Source: Shewanella profunda (lineage in GTDB: Bacteria > Pseudomonadota > Gammaproteobacteria > Enterobacterales > Shewanellaceae). Taken from it: a stretch of 43,693 bases of DNA. The notes beneath the pieces were generated by a model. It was not told where the DNA came from, did not search any database, and saw only the letters and a program-made list of their open reading frames with translations. The stretch is from assembly GCF_023283765.1 (NCBI RefSeq), contig NZ_JAKILG010000041.1, positions 1-43,693 of the forward strand, read 5' to 3'. Made by a program: the position numbers and the translations under genes. Of the stretch, positions 1 through 6,506 are shown one piece after another. Position 1 is the stretch's first letter. Each line of letters opens with the position of its first letter.

Positions 1-25
1 AGTAGTTGTTCTGTATGTTTTCATC

Positions 26-54
26 ACCTGCTCCAAATTTATCATTGAGCAGGT
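26..54. terminator. Hairpin at the window start, terminator-like
   Basis: An 8-bp perfect inverted repeat (ACCTGCTC at 26-33, GAGCAGGT at 47-54) is followed by ATTTT. It could end a gene lying left of the window, or be structure in an integron attI region. It is short, so the assignment is tentative. Confidence 0.35.
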
Positions 55-106
55 ATTTTCAAATAGGCAGATTAATGATGCGAGGTGTGGTTCGCTAGAC
101 GGTTAC

Positions 107-113
107 GTTATGC
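107..113 (+). other. Probable cassette boundary (GTTATGC core)
   Basis: GTTATGC resembles the integron core GTTRRRY and precedes the first cassette gene by 15 bases. I find no matching RYYYAAC left arm in bases 1-106, so this is either the end of a long attC or the attI site next to an integrase gene outside the window. Inference from position and the clear attC sites that follow. Confidence 0.4.
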
Positions 114-128
114 CGAGTTCACCATAAA

Positions 129-656
129 ATGATTGACGACCAAGAAGAAACATACACAGCAAGCTTGCTTCACAGTATAAAGTCGAATCATGAAAAATGG
201 GTTGCAGACAAGCTAAATGATCAGCCCCAAAACTCCCCAGTCAGGATTCGGCGAATTAAAACCGAAATACCAACTCAGCTCCCAGTTATTTACTCAGGTA
301 AAGAAATACTGAATCTCGCCATGGCATGCCATGGCACATACTCCGATTACAGCGACGATCTTAACAATGAAGAAGTCGATTTGGTAGGCGGTTTCATTCA
401 GAACGTATCTGATTGGGGCGATATTGCTAGCGAGCTAGAACTAATTGAGCGAATACGCGCCGCAAAAGAGCTTGACGAGCAAATTAAAGAACTATCGTCC
501 AGGGGTTTCTTTGTATTTGCTGCAACGGAAAAGCAAAGAATGGAGGGCGGCATAAATCCACCTTCAACATTTCTGGTGCTCCACCTGTCTGTAAAACGAT
601 GCACAGATCCTGGGGTTATAACCTCTGAAGCAGAAGGCCAATCACCGCATGCCTAA
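129..656 (+). CDS. Integron cassette protein of unknown function (175 aa)
   Basis: I do not recognise a family. The protein is soluble-looking and charged, with an acidic centre and a helix rich in Glu/Lys/Arg around residues 98-125, then a more hydrophobic tail. There is no signal peptide or membrane segment. ATG at 129 is the only early start; no Shine-Dalgarno is visible in the short leader, which is common for cassette genes that depend on upstream translation or an integron promoter. The TAA stop (654-656) lies inside the left core of the following attC (GCCTAAC), a typical cassette economy. It is the sole gene between the boundary at 107-113 and attC 651-726, which makes it a real cassette gene rather than a chance frame. 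Confidence 0.65.
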   Translation: MIDDQEETYTASLLHSIKSNHEKWVADKLNDQPQNSPVRIRRIKTEIPTQLPVIYSGKEILNLAMACHGTYSDYSDDLNNEEVDLVGGFIQNVSDWGDIASELELIERIRAAKELDEQIKELSSRGFFVFAATEKQRMEGGINPPSTFLVLHLSVKRCTDPGVITSEAEGQSPHA

Positions 657-726
657 CAAGTCGCTCAAAGCGCTCACTTCGTTCGCTGGGACCGCGTACC
701 GCGGCCCCTTAGCTTAATCGTTAGGG
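651..726 (+). other. attC site 1
   Basis: Starts with GCCTAAC and ends with GTTAGGG. Between them lie complementary arms (CGCTCAAAGCG... and ...CCCCTTAGCTTAATCG) around an inner GACCGCG/CGCGG stem, so the single strand can fold into the attC hairpin used by an integron integrase. Almost identical in its outer parts to attC 5 at 2954-3030; only the central loop differs. Confidence 0.85.
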
Positions 727-740
727 CTACAAGGAAAGTC

Positions 741-1403
741 ATGAAGAAAAAATTAAGTATTGTCTTATTATCAATTCTTCTTACTGCTTGCGCTGGAGGA
801 ACCATAGGAGGGTTATTGCCAGCGCCTAAAATTTTAGATGGTAAGTTGGATGGCAGAAAGTACTCCTCTCCAGATAGCGTATTGAAAGTAGTAGCACCAG
901 CTAGCGAAGAAAGAGGTGAATGGACATATACCGTGGTTAAAGAGCATTCAGAACAGCATCCAGATCAAAACTCCAGATTGGTTAGCTTTAAAACGCCATA
1001 TGATAGCCACTTTTATTCCGTAGAAATTGTTCAGCTTCTTAATAAGAGAACACTAAATGACGAAATGTTTTCACTTGTGAAAAGCGATAACCTTTCTCGT
1101 GTAATTTCCTCAACTGAGGAGCGTTGGGGGAGTAAAGCCGAAAAATTGTTTGAGTCCGTCTTAAACTGTGAAAATAAAAAGTCATACTCATATTTAGTTT
1201 ACAAGCAGCGCATTACATCATACACCCCTAATTTTTATAAATATTTTCTAATATCTCAGTCATACGAAGGAAATACAATTGCCGTTGTAACCAGTGAATT
1301 GAATTTTGACCTTAGAAATACGAATATTCCCGAAGAGGAAATAAAAAATTTAAATTATCGAAGGCATAATGAGTTCGCATGCTCTGTCGAATTTAGTGGT
1401 TAA
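741..1403 (+). CDS. Integron cassette lipoprotein of unknown function (220 aa)
   Basis: A lipoprotein signal is clear: basic MKKK start, hydrophobic stretch and lipobox LLTAC with the acylated Cys at residue 17. The mature part is polar and matches no family I know. AAGGAAAG lies 7-8 bases before ATG 741, just after the upstream attC, giving a good ribosome binding site. The gene is visibly more AT-rich than the chromosomal genes further on, typical of captured cassettes. Stop TAA at 1401-1403 lies just before attC 2. Probably an envelope lipoprotein; partner and role unknown. Confidence 0.75.
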   Translation: MKKKLSIVLLSILLTACAGGTIGGLLPAPKILDGKLDGRKYSSPDSVLKVVAPASEERGEWTYTVVKEHSEQHPDQNSRLVSFKTPYDSHFYSVEIVQLLNKRTLNDEMFSLVKSDNLSRVISSTEERWGSKAEKLFESVLNCENKKSYSYLVYKQRITSYTPNFYKYFLISQSYEGNTIAVVTSELNFDLRNTNIPEEEIKNLNYRRHNEFACSVEFSG

Positions 1404-1408
1404 GGTAA

Positions 1409-1483
1409 CCCTAACAAGTCAATCAACTTCGCGCCTTCAGCGCCGGACGCAGCAAAGCTGCGCCGGTTATTGAAGCGTTAGCA
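1409..1483 (+). other. attC site 2
   Basis: CCCTAAC at 1409-1415 pairs with GTTAGCA at 1477-1483. Inner arms AGTCAATCAACTTC and GGTTATTGAAGCG and the GCGCCGG/GCAGCAAAGCTGC hairpins give the usual imperfect attC palindrome. This site has a different arm sequence from attC 1 and 5, so the array mixes attC types. Confidence 0.8.
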
Positions 1484-1541
1484 GGTGTTCGGGCTTTAAC
1501 GGTTTTAGTCAGTAGTTTTATTCCGGCTTTGCTCGCGTTTC

Positions 1542-1766
1542 GTGTTCTTAGCGACGGCGCCAAAAGGTAAAGTTCATCTGTTTGCAGGTTTGCTGCAAAC
1601 GGTTGTAGCGGTAGCGTTGTTCTTCGTGGCTTCGCTTAACAGTTTTAAAGGTTCCGGTTGGCTCGCCGTATCGCAGCTGGCCGGTGTAGTTTTTAATAAC
1701 AGCAGCCGTGCCGTTGCTCAGGTTTGCCAGTGCGGCAAGCCGCGCAAGTTCGGTTTGGGCTGCTAA
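1542..1766 (+). CDS. Doubtful 74-aa cassette ORF
   Basis: This cassette (1477-1815) has no convincing gene. The plus-strand frame starts at GTG 1542 without a ribosome binding site, contains one hydrophobic stretch (about residues 15-32, possible membrane helix), and ends with TAA at 1764-1766 inside the left core of attC 3, as real cassette genes often do. A minus-strand frame of nearly the same size (1548-1769) would encode a basic, Gln/Arg-rich peptide. Either, or neither, may be translated. Cassettes with no gene or a reversed gene are known in chromosomal integrons. Confidence 0.3.
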   Translation: MFLATAPKGKVHLFAGLLQTVVAVALFFVASLNSFKGSGWLAVSQLAGVVFNNSSRAVAQVCQCGKPRKFGLGC

Positions 1767-1815
1767 CAAGCAAAGCCAGCCGACGCGTACCGCGCAGCTG
1801 CTTTGAGCGTTAGCC
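1761..1815 (+). other. attC site 3
   Basis: TGCTAAC at 1761-1767 and GTTAGCC at 1809-1815 flank complementary arms CAAAGCCAGC and GCTGCTTTG with a short GCGTACCGC loop. At about 55 bases it is a short, strongly palindromic attC. Confidence 0.85.
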
Positions 1816-1827
1816 GCAAGGATAGTT

Positions 1828-2454
1828 ATGGAAGATTACTTAGATAAATCAGGTAAGGCTATGTTGGCCGCATGCTTAACCTTCGATCATGCAAGAGCAG
1901 CTGAAAAAATGGCTGATTGGCACTGCGTTGGCGAAGACAATGATGCATGGAAAGAAGGACCATATTTATCATCTGGTGCAAACCAGAAGCAATTAGATAG
2001 AAGCCATCCTTATTGCTTCAGAACAAGTGACGAGTTTGGTGCTGTCGCTGGAATTGTGATGGGTCCAAATCCAGCAAAATCCGAAAATGGAGGCGTTCAA
2101 ATTCCTCTTCCACCTAAAGACATACATGACTCAAGAGTTGAGCCAGTAATCGCGAAGCTCGCAATTATTGAGCAGTTCGAATTATTTAAAGAGTTCTTAA
2201 TTAATTTTGACGGGCCATTTAATAAGAAGAGATGCAAAGCGTGGGAAGGTCGTATCGAACAAGGCGTTCTTAACTTAGTCAGTGAACTCACAAATAGAAG
2301 AAATGAGCTAACTCATGATTCCGACTATGCGCTTCCGTCTATGAAGGAAGCCGTTGAATATTTCTATCATTTGCGCCAGCTAGCTCCGAAACTTCATGAA
2401 CAATCAGCAGCTAACAATTCAATGCAGCCGACCGCTGACGCGTCGGCTGATTGA
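1828..2454 (+). CDS. Cassette protein with C-terminal HEPN-like motif (208 aa)
   Basis: Starts at ATG 1828 with AAGGAT 7 bases upstream. Residues about 150-190 read as an alpha-helical segment carrying R-N-E-L-T-H followed by an acidic residue. This fits the Rx4-6H motif of HEPN domains, many of which are metal-independent RNases in toxin and defence systems, others structural. The N-terminal 100 residues are rich in Cys, His and Trp and are not recognised. The reading frame continues into the attC and stops at TGA 2452-2454, so the last dozen residues are encoded by the recombination site itself. The HEPN call rests on the motif and its surroundings only; no antitoxin gene is visible in the same cassette. 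Confidence 0.65.
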   Translation: MEDYLDKSGKAMLAACLTFDHARAAEKMADWHCVGEDNDAWKEGPYLSSGANQKQLDRSHPYCFRTSDEFGAVAGIVMGPNPAKSENGGVQIPLPPKDIHDSRVEPVIAKLAIIEQFELFKEFLINFDGPFNKKRCKAWEGRIEQGVLNLVSELTNRRNELTHDSDYALPSMKEAVEYFYHLRQLAPKLHEQSAANNSMQPTADASAD

Positions 2455-2464
2455 GGCGTTAGCG
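2409..2464 (+). other. attC site 4
   Basis: AGCTAAC at 2409-2415 and GTTAGCG at 2458-2464, with complementary arms AATTCAATGCAGCCGAC and GTCGGCTGATTGAGGC. The upstream coding region ends within it. Confidence 0.85.
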
Positions 2465-2477
2465 GTCTTAAGAAGTT

Positions 2478-2959
2478 ATGCGCATCCTCTTAGCACTAAT
2501 ATTCGCATTCGGAGCATCTTGTATGGCATTTGCTGAAGACACTTGGTCAGTTGGAGAGGCGAAAATCCAAGGCAAACCGGTTGTTTATAAATTTATCAAC
2601 ACCGCTCCGCCTGCAAGCATCCGTCAAAAACTACCTTGGCTCACCGTTATATCTTGGAAATATGATGGTTCAGAAAATAACGGCATGCCTCCAAAAATAA
2701 TCAATCAGGCAATGTCAAGCTCGAAGATGCTCTCGAAACAATAGACGGGAGAGAAACACTTTACCTTGATGTCTACTCTGCGACAGGAAACAATCTGAAG
2801 GAGTTCGCTTTTTACATAGCTGATCGCGAACACTTTATGGTCAACTTCAATCACGCCTTGCATGGCCATCCGGCTTACCCCATCGAAATAAACTTCTACG
2901 AAGATAACGAATGGAATGACCTTGCCAAGCTTCATCAAGACTTTGGTGTAGACCGCTAA
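2478..2959 (+). pseudogene. DUF695-like periplasmic cassette protein, frameshifted
   Basis: Frame 1 from ATG 2478 encodes a signal peptide (cleavage expected after AFA, residue about 19) and the start of a DUF695-type domain (tryptophan-rich, ending in NNGMP). It then hits TAG at 2742-2744. From a run of five A (2693-2697) the -1 frame continues uninterrupted to TAA 2957-2959 and carries the expected rest of the domain: LEDALETID, a Thr-Gly-Asn turn, an FAFYIADRE strand and an ED-x-EW tail. One missing A would restore a single protein of about 160 aa. It could be a natural mutation, a sequencing error in the homopolymer, or less likely slippage during expression. The final stop overlaps the left core of attC 5. 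Confidence 0.7.
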
Positions 2960-3030
2960 CAATGCGCTCAAATCGCTCACTTCGTTCGCTGGGACGGGCT
3001 AAAGCCCGCCCCTTAGCTTAATCGTTAGGC
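2954..3030 (+). other. attC site 5
   Basis: CGCTAAC at 2954-2960 and GTTAGGC at 3024-3030. The outer arms are nearly the same as in attC 1 (CGCTCACTTCGTTCGCTGGGAC and CCCTTAGCTTAATCG parts), with a different inner stem GGGCTAAAGCCC. Confidence 0.85.
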
Positions 3031-3047
3031 CGTGGAGGTTGAGTTCT

Positions 3048-3386
3048 ATGCCTACTTTTATTAAAAGCGTGGATGAGCTAGAGACTCATTTTTCAAAATA
3101 TAACAACGGGTATTTATTTCGCGGACAAGTAAAGCATTATGTGGATTCTAAAGGCCGCACGAGCATTCCTACATCTTTCAGCAGGCATGGCTGTATTCCT
3201 GATGTTACGCAATGTCAGGTTAGATGCCCGCTATGGTGCGGAGAGTACAATGATCACGAAAGAGCATGGGACAATCTCTTTCCGACTCTCGTGCCTTTTG
3301 GCTACAGCGTGTTAACCACTTCCGCTGTTTCATCGCATAACGCACCTTACGCGGATTCACTTACATTCATCATACTGATTACCTAG
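3048..3386 (+). pseudogene. FRG-domain cassette gene, 3' end lost
   Basis: ATG 3048 follows a strong GGAGG (3034-3038) right after attC 5; it is preferred to the in-frame TTG at 3039. Residues 1-50 match the start of an FRG domain: a YLFRGQ motif, then S-x-P-T-S-F-S-R-H-G. FRG proteins are normally 200 aa or more. After about codon 50 (near 3195) the sequence stops resembling protein and matches the structured RNA-like DNA described in the next entry, so the remaining codons to the stop at 3384-3386 are fortuitous. The family is poorly characterised; it occurs in prophages, integrons and defence loci. Confidence 0.6.
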
Positions 3387-3571
3387 CACTCACCCGATTT
3401 GTGGTTATCAGGAGGATCATCCCCTCGCGGTTCATATCCCGATTGGTCAAAGACCAATCTTCGTTACATTGTCAGAGCCGCTACTTTATTCAGGCTCCTA
3501 GGTTCATCTGGTGATACAGATGGTTCACTCGTTAAGCGGTGAACAGCGCTTCATACGACTTCACGTCGCAC
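3190..3571 (-). mobile_element. 5' fragment of a group II intron, reversed relative to the cassettes
   Basis: Read on the minus strand, the segment starts at 3571 with GTGCGAC, matching the group II intron 5' consensus GUGYG, and continues with the purine-rich, hairpin-dense sequence usual for domain I (for example GATTGGTC-TTT-GACCAATC and GAGGGGATGATCCTC). About 300 nt in, a GTCCC (3268-3272 on plus) can pair with the last five bases of the 5' exon (GGGAC, 3572-3576), as an EBS1-IBS1 contact should. The reverse-transcriptase ORF and domain V are absent, so it is a dead 5' remnant. The call is from consensus and overall look, not an alignment; confidence is moderate. Confidence 0.5.
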
Positions 3572-3592
3572 GTCCCTTAGCTTTTTACGTAC
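3572..3592 (+). other. attC-like right half flanking the intron fragment
   Basis: CCCTTAGCTT at 3574-3583 is identical to ten bases in the right arm of attC 1 and attC 5, but the expected GTTAGG core does not follow. It is read as the remains of the FRG cassette attC into whose bottom strand the intron inserted. A ten-base match alone is weak. Confidence 0.35.
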
Positions 3593-3632
3593 ATATAGCA
3601 AAACTGGTAGTTAAATTGGCATTGGGGCACCA

Positions 3633-3694
3633 GTGACCGTTGGCGACATGGATGTCGCCGTCGAGCCTATAAGGACATATACACGGCGTGTCGC
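3633..3694. repeat. Dispersed palindromic intergenic repeat, copy A
   Basis: Begins GTGACCGTTGGCG and ends GCGTGTCGC; inside is the hairpin GGCGACAT-GG-ATGTCGCC followed by GTCGAGCC. The ends can pair with each other. Copy B at 42615-42676 shares the same layout and most bases. No coding potential; looks like a genus-typical REP-like element. Confidence 0.7.
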
Positions 3695-3938
3695 TGGAGA
3701 AACAATGACAATAAACTTCCTGAACAGATAAAAGGCTATTTAGCTTTTGTTCAATTCCTGTTAATTCAAAGATATAATTATTATTGTGTTGTGAAAGATG
3801 CTTGTATCCTGACTCGTCTAATTTGGTTTTTGTTATAGACCCTCAACCTTGGTGCCTCAATTTGAATCCTTCGCTCACTGTATATACTTATAAAGGTAAC
3901 GACAGTGAGCGTGAGGGATTGAACTTAATCGGCTTAAA
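3695..3938. other. AT-rich junction between the cassette array and the chromosome
   Basis: No gene. The only structure I see is a perfect 10-bp inverted repeat, CGCTCACTGT at 3872-3881 and ACAGTGAGCG at 3902-3911, with a 20-base loop. It lies 28 bases past the stop of the minus-strand ATPase gene and may act as a transcription end or RNA-stabilising structure for that operon, though there is no T-run. Confidence 0.4.
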
Positions 3939-4664
3939 CTAGCGCAACACTTTGCTTAAAAACGCTTGGGTGCGGGCTTCTTTGGGGTGGCTAAATAGTT
4001 CATCGGGTGGGCTCGATTCAACCACATAACCGCCATCCATAAAGATCACTCGATCGGATACATCCTTTGCGAATCCCATTTCGTGGGTGACAATGACCAT
4101 GGTCATGCCCTTGAGCGCTAAGTCTTTCATCACGTCGAGCACATCGCCGACCATTTCTGGATCGAGTGCCGATGTGGGCTCATCAAACAACATCAAGTCT
4201 GGCTCCATCGCTAATGCGCGGGCAATGGCGACCCTTTGCTTTTGGCCCCCCGATAAACTGGCGGGATAGGCGTTAGCCTTATCACTTAATCCCACTTGAG
4301 CGAGCAGGGCGAGGGCTTTTTCCTCTGCCTGAGCTGGCGTCATCAGTTTTAGACTAATGGGCGCTAAGGTAATGTTTTGAATGACCGTTTTATGTGGGAA
4401 CAGGTTAAAGTTTTGAAACACCATGCCCACTTTTTGGCGCAACTTATCCACACAAGCGCCTGGCGCAGTAATGGATTGACCTTCAATCTCGATATCGCCT
4501 TGGCTTGGCTGCTCTAACAGATTGATACAGCGCAAAAAGGTACTCTTGCCACTGCCGCTTGGGCCAATTACGCTCACCACTTCACCCTGACGAATATGCT
4601 CGTTAATCCCCTTAAGCACTTGGTTATCGCCGAAGTTTTTATGCAGGTTGGTTATCTTAATCAC
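3939..4664 (-). CDS. Polar amino-acid ABC transporter, ATP-binding protein
   Basis: A 241-aa ATPase of the GlnQ/ArtP/HisP class that powers import of a polar amino acid across the inner membrane. Walker A GPSGSGKST at residues 34-42, Q-loop near 85, signature LSGGQKQR near 140, Walker B LMLFDEP near 160 and the H-loop THEM near 195 are all intact; length is standard. The start overlaps the permease stop by 8 bases, so the two are translationally coupled. Last gene of a three-gene operon (binding protein, permease, ATPase). The ARG-box pair upstream of the operon suggests arginine or another basic amino acid as substrate, an inference. Confidence 0.93.
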   Translation of the reverse strand: MIKITNLHKNFGDNQVLKGINEHIRQGEVVSVIGPSGSGKSTFLRCINLLEQPSQGDIEIEGQSITAPGACVDKLRQKVGMVFQNFNLFPHKTVIQNITLAPISLKLMTPAQAEEKALALLAQVGLSDKANAYPASLSGGQKQRVAIARALAMEPDLMLFDEPTSALDPEMVGDVLDVMKDLALKGMTMVIVTHEMGFAKDVSDRVIFMDGGYVVESSPPDELFSHPKEARTQAFLSKVLR

Positions 4665-5337
4665 TTTGTTTCAACCTCTTTTCAAATTTCGACAGCATAA
4701 AGGTGAAGCTGTAGGTCAGGAATAGATAGATGAGGGCGCAGGTAAACAGTGGCACGCTGTCCTCGAAGGTCCGACTACGAATAATTTCACCGGCGCGCAT
4801 AAGGTCGACGCCACCGATAAAGCCTATTACGGCGGTTTCTTTTAGCAGCACGATAAATTCATTACCAAGGGCAGGCAGAATATTCTTAATCGCTTGGGGC
4901 AGAATAATCGACTTCATGGTTATGGCTTGGGATAAACCGAGTGAACGCGCCGCTTCGGTTTGGCCTTTATCGACGGCTTGAATACCCGCGCGGATAATTT
5001 CAGAAATATAGGCACCACTATTGAGCCCAAAAGCGATAATGGCGGCGGTGATCTTATCGACATCTAAGGCTGAGAGTACGATAAAGTAAAGGATCACTAA
5101 CTGCACGACCACAGGCGTACCACGGATCACACCGACATAAAGATTGGCGGGGAAGCGGATATACCACTTAGACGACATCTTCATAAAGGTGGTGCCAATG
5201 CCTAACACTGCGCCTAATAACATGGCGAAGAAAGTGACGATTAATGTCACCTTCAAACCATTTAATATCAGCAGTATGCCTATCATGCCATCTTCGCCAA
5301 TCGGGCTAAACAGCGAGGTATTAATTGCGTCTATCAT
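4657..5337 (-). CDS. Polar amino-acid ABC transporter, permease
   Basis: A 226-aa inner-membrane permease of the HisMQ/GlnP family with about five hydrophobic helices. The EAA loop that docks on the ATPase is visible near residues 133-155 (EAARSLGL... then ILPQAI). Family members usually work as homo- or heterodimers; only one permease gene is present here, which suggests a homodimer. It lies 7 bases after the binding-protein gene and overlaps the ATPase gene by 8 bases, so all three belong to one transcript. Confidence 0.93.
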   Translation of the reverse strand: MIDAINTSLFSPIGEDGMIGILLILNGLKVTLIVTFFAMLLGAVLGIGTTFMKMSSKWYIRFPANLYVGVIRGTPVVVQLVILYFIVLSALDVDKITAAIIAFGLNSGAYISEIIRAGIQAVDKGQTEAARSLGLSQAITMKSIILPQAIKNILPALGNEFIVLLKETAVIGFIGGVDLMRAGEIIRSRTFEDSVPLFTCALIYLFLTYSFTFMLSKFEKRLKQSD

Positions 5338-5344
5338 GCTGATA

Positions 5345-6079
5345 TCACTTTATATGGGCAGAAACGAGCGTCTGATATTGGCCGTCGGCTTTCATTTTAG
5401 CCAGTGTTTTATTGATGCTCGCCAGCAGTTCTGGCTGCTCTTTCGACACGGCAAAACCATAAAACTCAGCAGGAAAATCCAGTTTAATCAGTTTTAATTC
5501 AGGGTTTTTAGCCAGATAGTTAGCGGCAGGTTCGCTATCGAATAACACTAAATCCACCTTGGCATTTTTAAGCTCCATAATGGCTTCAAACCCCGTATTA
5601 AAGGCGGTGACATTCTGGGTGTACTTTTTCGACATAATATCGGCGGTCGTGCCTAACTGCACCGCAAAGTGTTTGTCCTTAATATCTTCAAGCGTATGAA
5701 TACTATCGTTATCTTTATTAACCAGCACGACTTGGGTCGCTTCGTAGTAAGGGTCAGAGAAGTTTACGTTTGCCTGACGTTCGGCAGTAATTGTCATACC
5801 AGAGGCGATAAAATCAATCTTGCCCGAATTAAGTGCGACGATCAGCGAATCGAATTTCATATTTTCGACTTTCAGTGTTTTCCCCGCATCTTTGGCGATT
5901 TGTTTGGCCAGATCGATATCAAAGCCTTTGATTTCATCACCACTTTGGCCGCCAACATATTCAAAAGGAGGGAAGGAGGCGTTAGTACCTACGATTAATA
6001 CGTCATCGCTTTTTCCGCATCCAGCTAACAACAAGGTGGCAGTTAATGTCAGGCCGCCTAATAACATGGATTTTTTCAT
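5345..6079 (-). CDS. Amino-acid ABC transporter substrate-binding lipoprotein
   Basis: A 244-aa SBP_bac_3 family protein. The N-terminus has a lipoprotein signal with lipobox LAGC (Cys 21), so it is probably anchored to the outer face of the inner membrane rather than free in the periplasm. The family hallmarks are present: FPPFEY ligand pocket start, KGFDIDLAK, then MTITAERQ with the Arg that grips the substrate carboxylate, and FSDPYYEA. It is the promoter-proximal gene of the operon; a good sigma-70 promoter and two ARG-box-like sites lie in the 110 bases upstream. Substrate is not fixed by sequence alone; basic amino acids are the best guess. Confidence 0.92.
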   Translation of the reverse strand: MKKSMLLGGLTLTATLLLAGCGKSDDVLIVGTNASFPPFEYVGGQSGDEIKGFDIDLAKQIAKDAGKTLKVENMKFDSLIVALNSGKIDFIASGMTITAERQANVNFSDPYYEATQVVLVNKDNDSIHTLEDIKDKHFAVQLGTTADIMSKKYTQNVTAFNTGFEAIMELKNAKVDLVLFDSEPAANYLAKNPELKLIKLDFPAEFYGFAVSKEQPELLASINKTLAKMKADGQYQTLVSAHIK

Positions 6080-6123
6080 TTAAGACTCTCTTATCGATTT
6101 CACTATTAGTGTGCAGTGTGGCG

Positions 6124-6152
6124 ACTATAGGCATAAGCCATTATTGTGTCAA
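6124..6152 (-). promoter_or_regulatory. Sigma-70 promoter of the amino-acid transporter operon
   Basis: On the minus strand TTGACA (plus 6147-6152) and TATAGT (plus 6124-6129) are separated by exactly 17 bases. This is a near-perfect sigma-70 promoter about 45 bases upstream of the binding-protein ATG at 6079. Confidence 0.75.
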
Positions 6153-6183
6153 TAATTATGCTTTAAATGTGACTATAAATTCA
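6149..6183. promoter_or_regulatory. Tandem ARG-box-like operator (candidate ArgR site)
   Basis: TCAATAATTATGCT (6149-6162) matches the 14-base ARG-box core TGAATAATTATTCA at 11 positions. TGACTATAAATTCA (6170-6183) has arms TGACT/ATTCA, 9 of 10 conserved. Their centres are 21 bp apart, the usual spacing of paired ARG boxes bound by an ArgR hexamer, and the first box overlaps the -35 element, so ArgR binding would repress. Seen by eye; not scored against a matrix. Confidence 0.6.
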
Positions 6184-6506
6184 TTTTTTAAGAGGCGTGC
6201 CCCATCAGAGTATCGTAGAAACTGTTTAGCCTCTAGAGGCTGTATTTAAATTGTACTCTAGAGGTTGAGTGGTTGTTATCGAGTGTTGGCTTGGTTTTAG
6301 TTTATATTTTTCAAACGACTATTTAGTTCAGCATTTTTATCTAGCCTTTGGTGAGATAGGTCTTTCTATCTATATTTATCTTTTATCGCGGTAAAAACAG
6401 ACCTGTTTTGATGGTGCCTTTTATTAAGTTTTTAGTGAATTTATGCAAGTAGTACCCTAATGGCCTAGCCTAAATAAAACGAGATGGGAATACTTTTTGT
6501 GAGGGA
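6184..6506. other. Gene-free region between the transporter promoter and the LysR gene
   Basis: No credible ORF. It contains a perfect 14-bp palindrome, AGCCTCTAGAGGCT (6228-6241), and a second CTCTAGAGG half-copy at 6255-6263, about 27 bases centre to centre. Function unknown; low-complexity AT-rich DNA otherwise. Confidence 0.4.

Noticed and set aside
3530..3550. GTTAAGC near 3536 as an attC core
   Set aside because: It matches GTTRRRY but lies inside the intron-like segment and has no left partner; more likely chance.
5669..5998. Plus-strand frame of 109 codons inside the binding-protein gene
   Set aside because: It is the antisense shadow of the clearly coding minus-strand SBP gene, with no ribosome site and no family.
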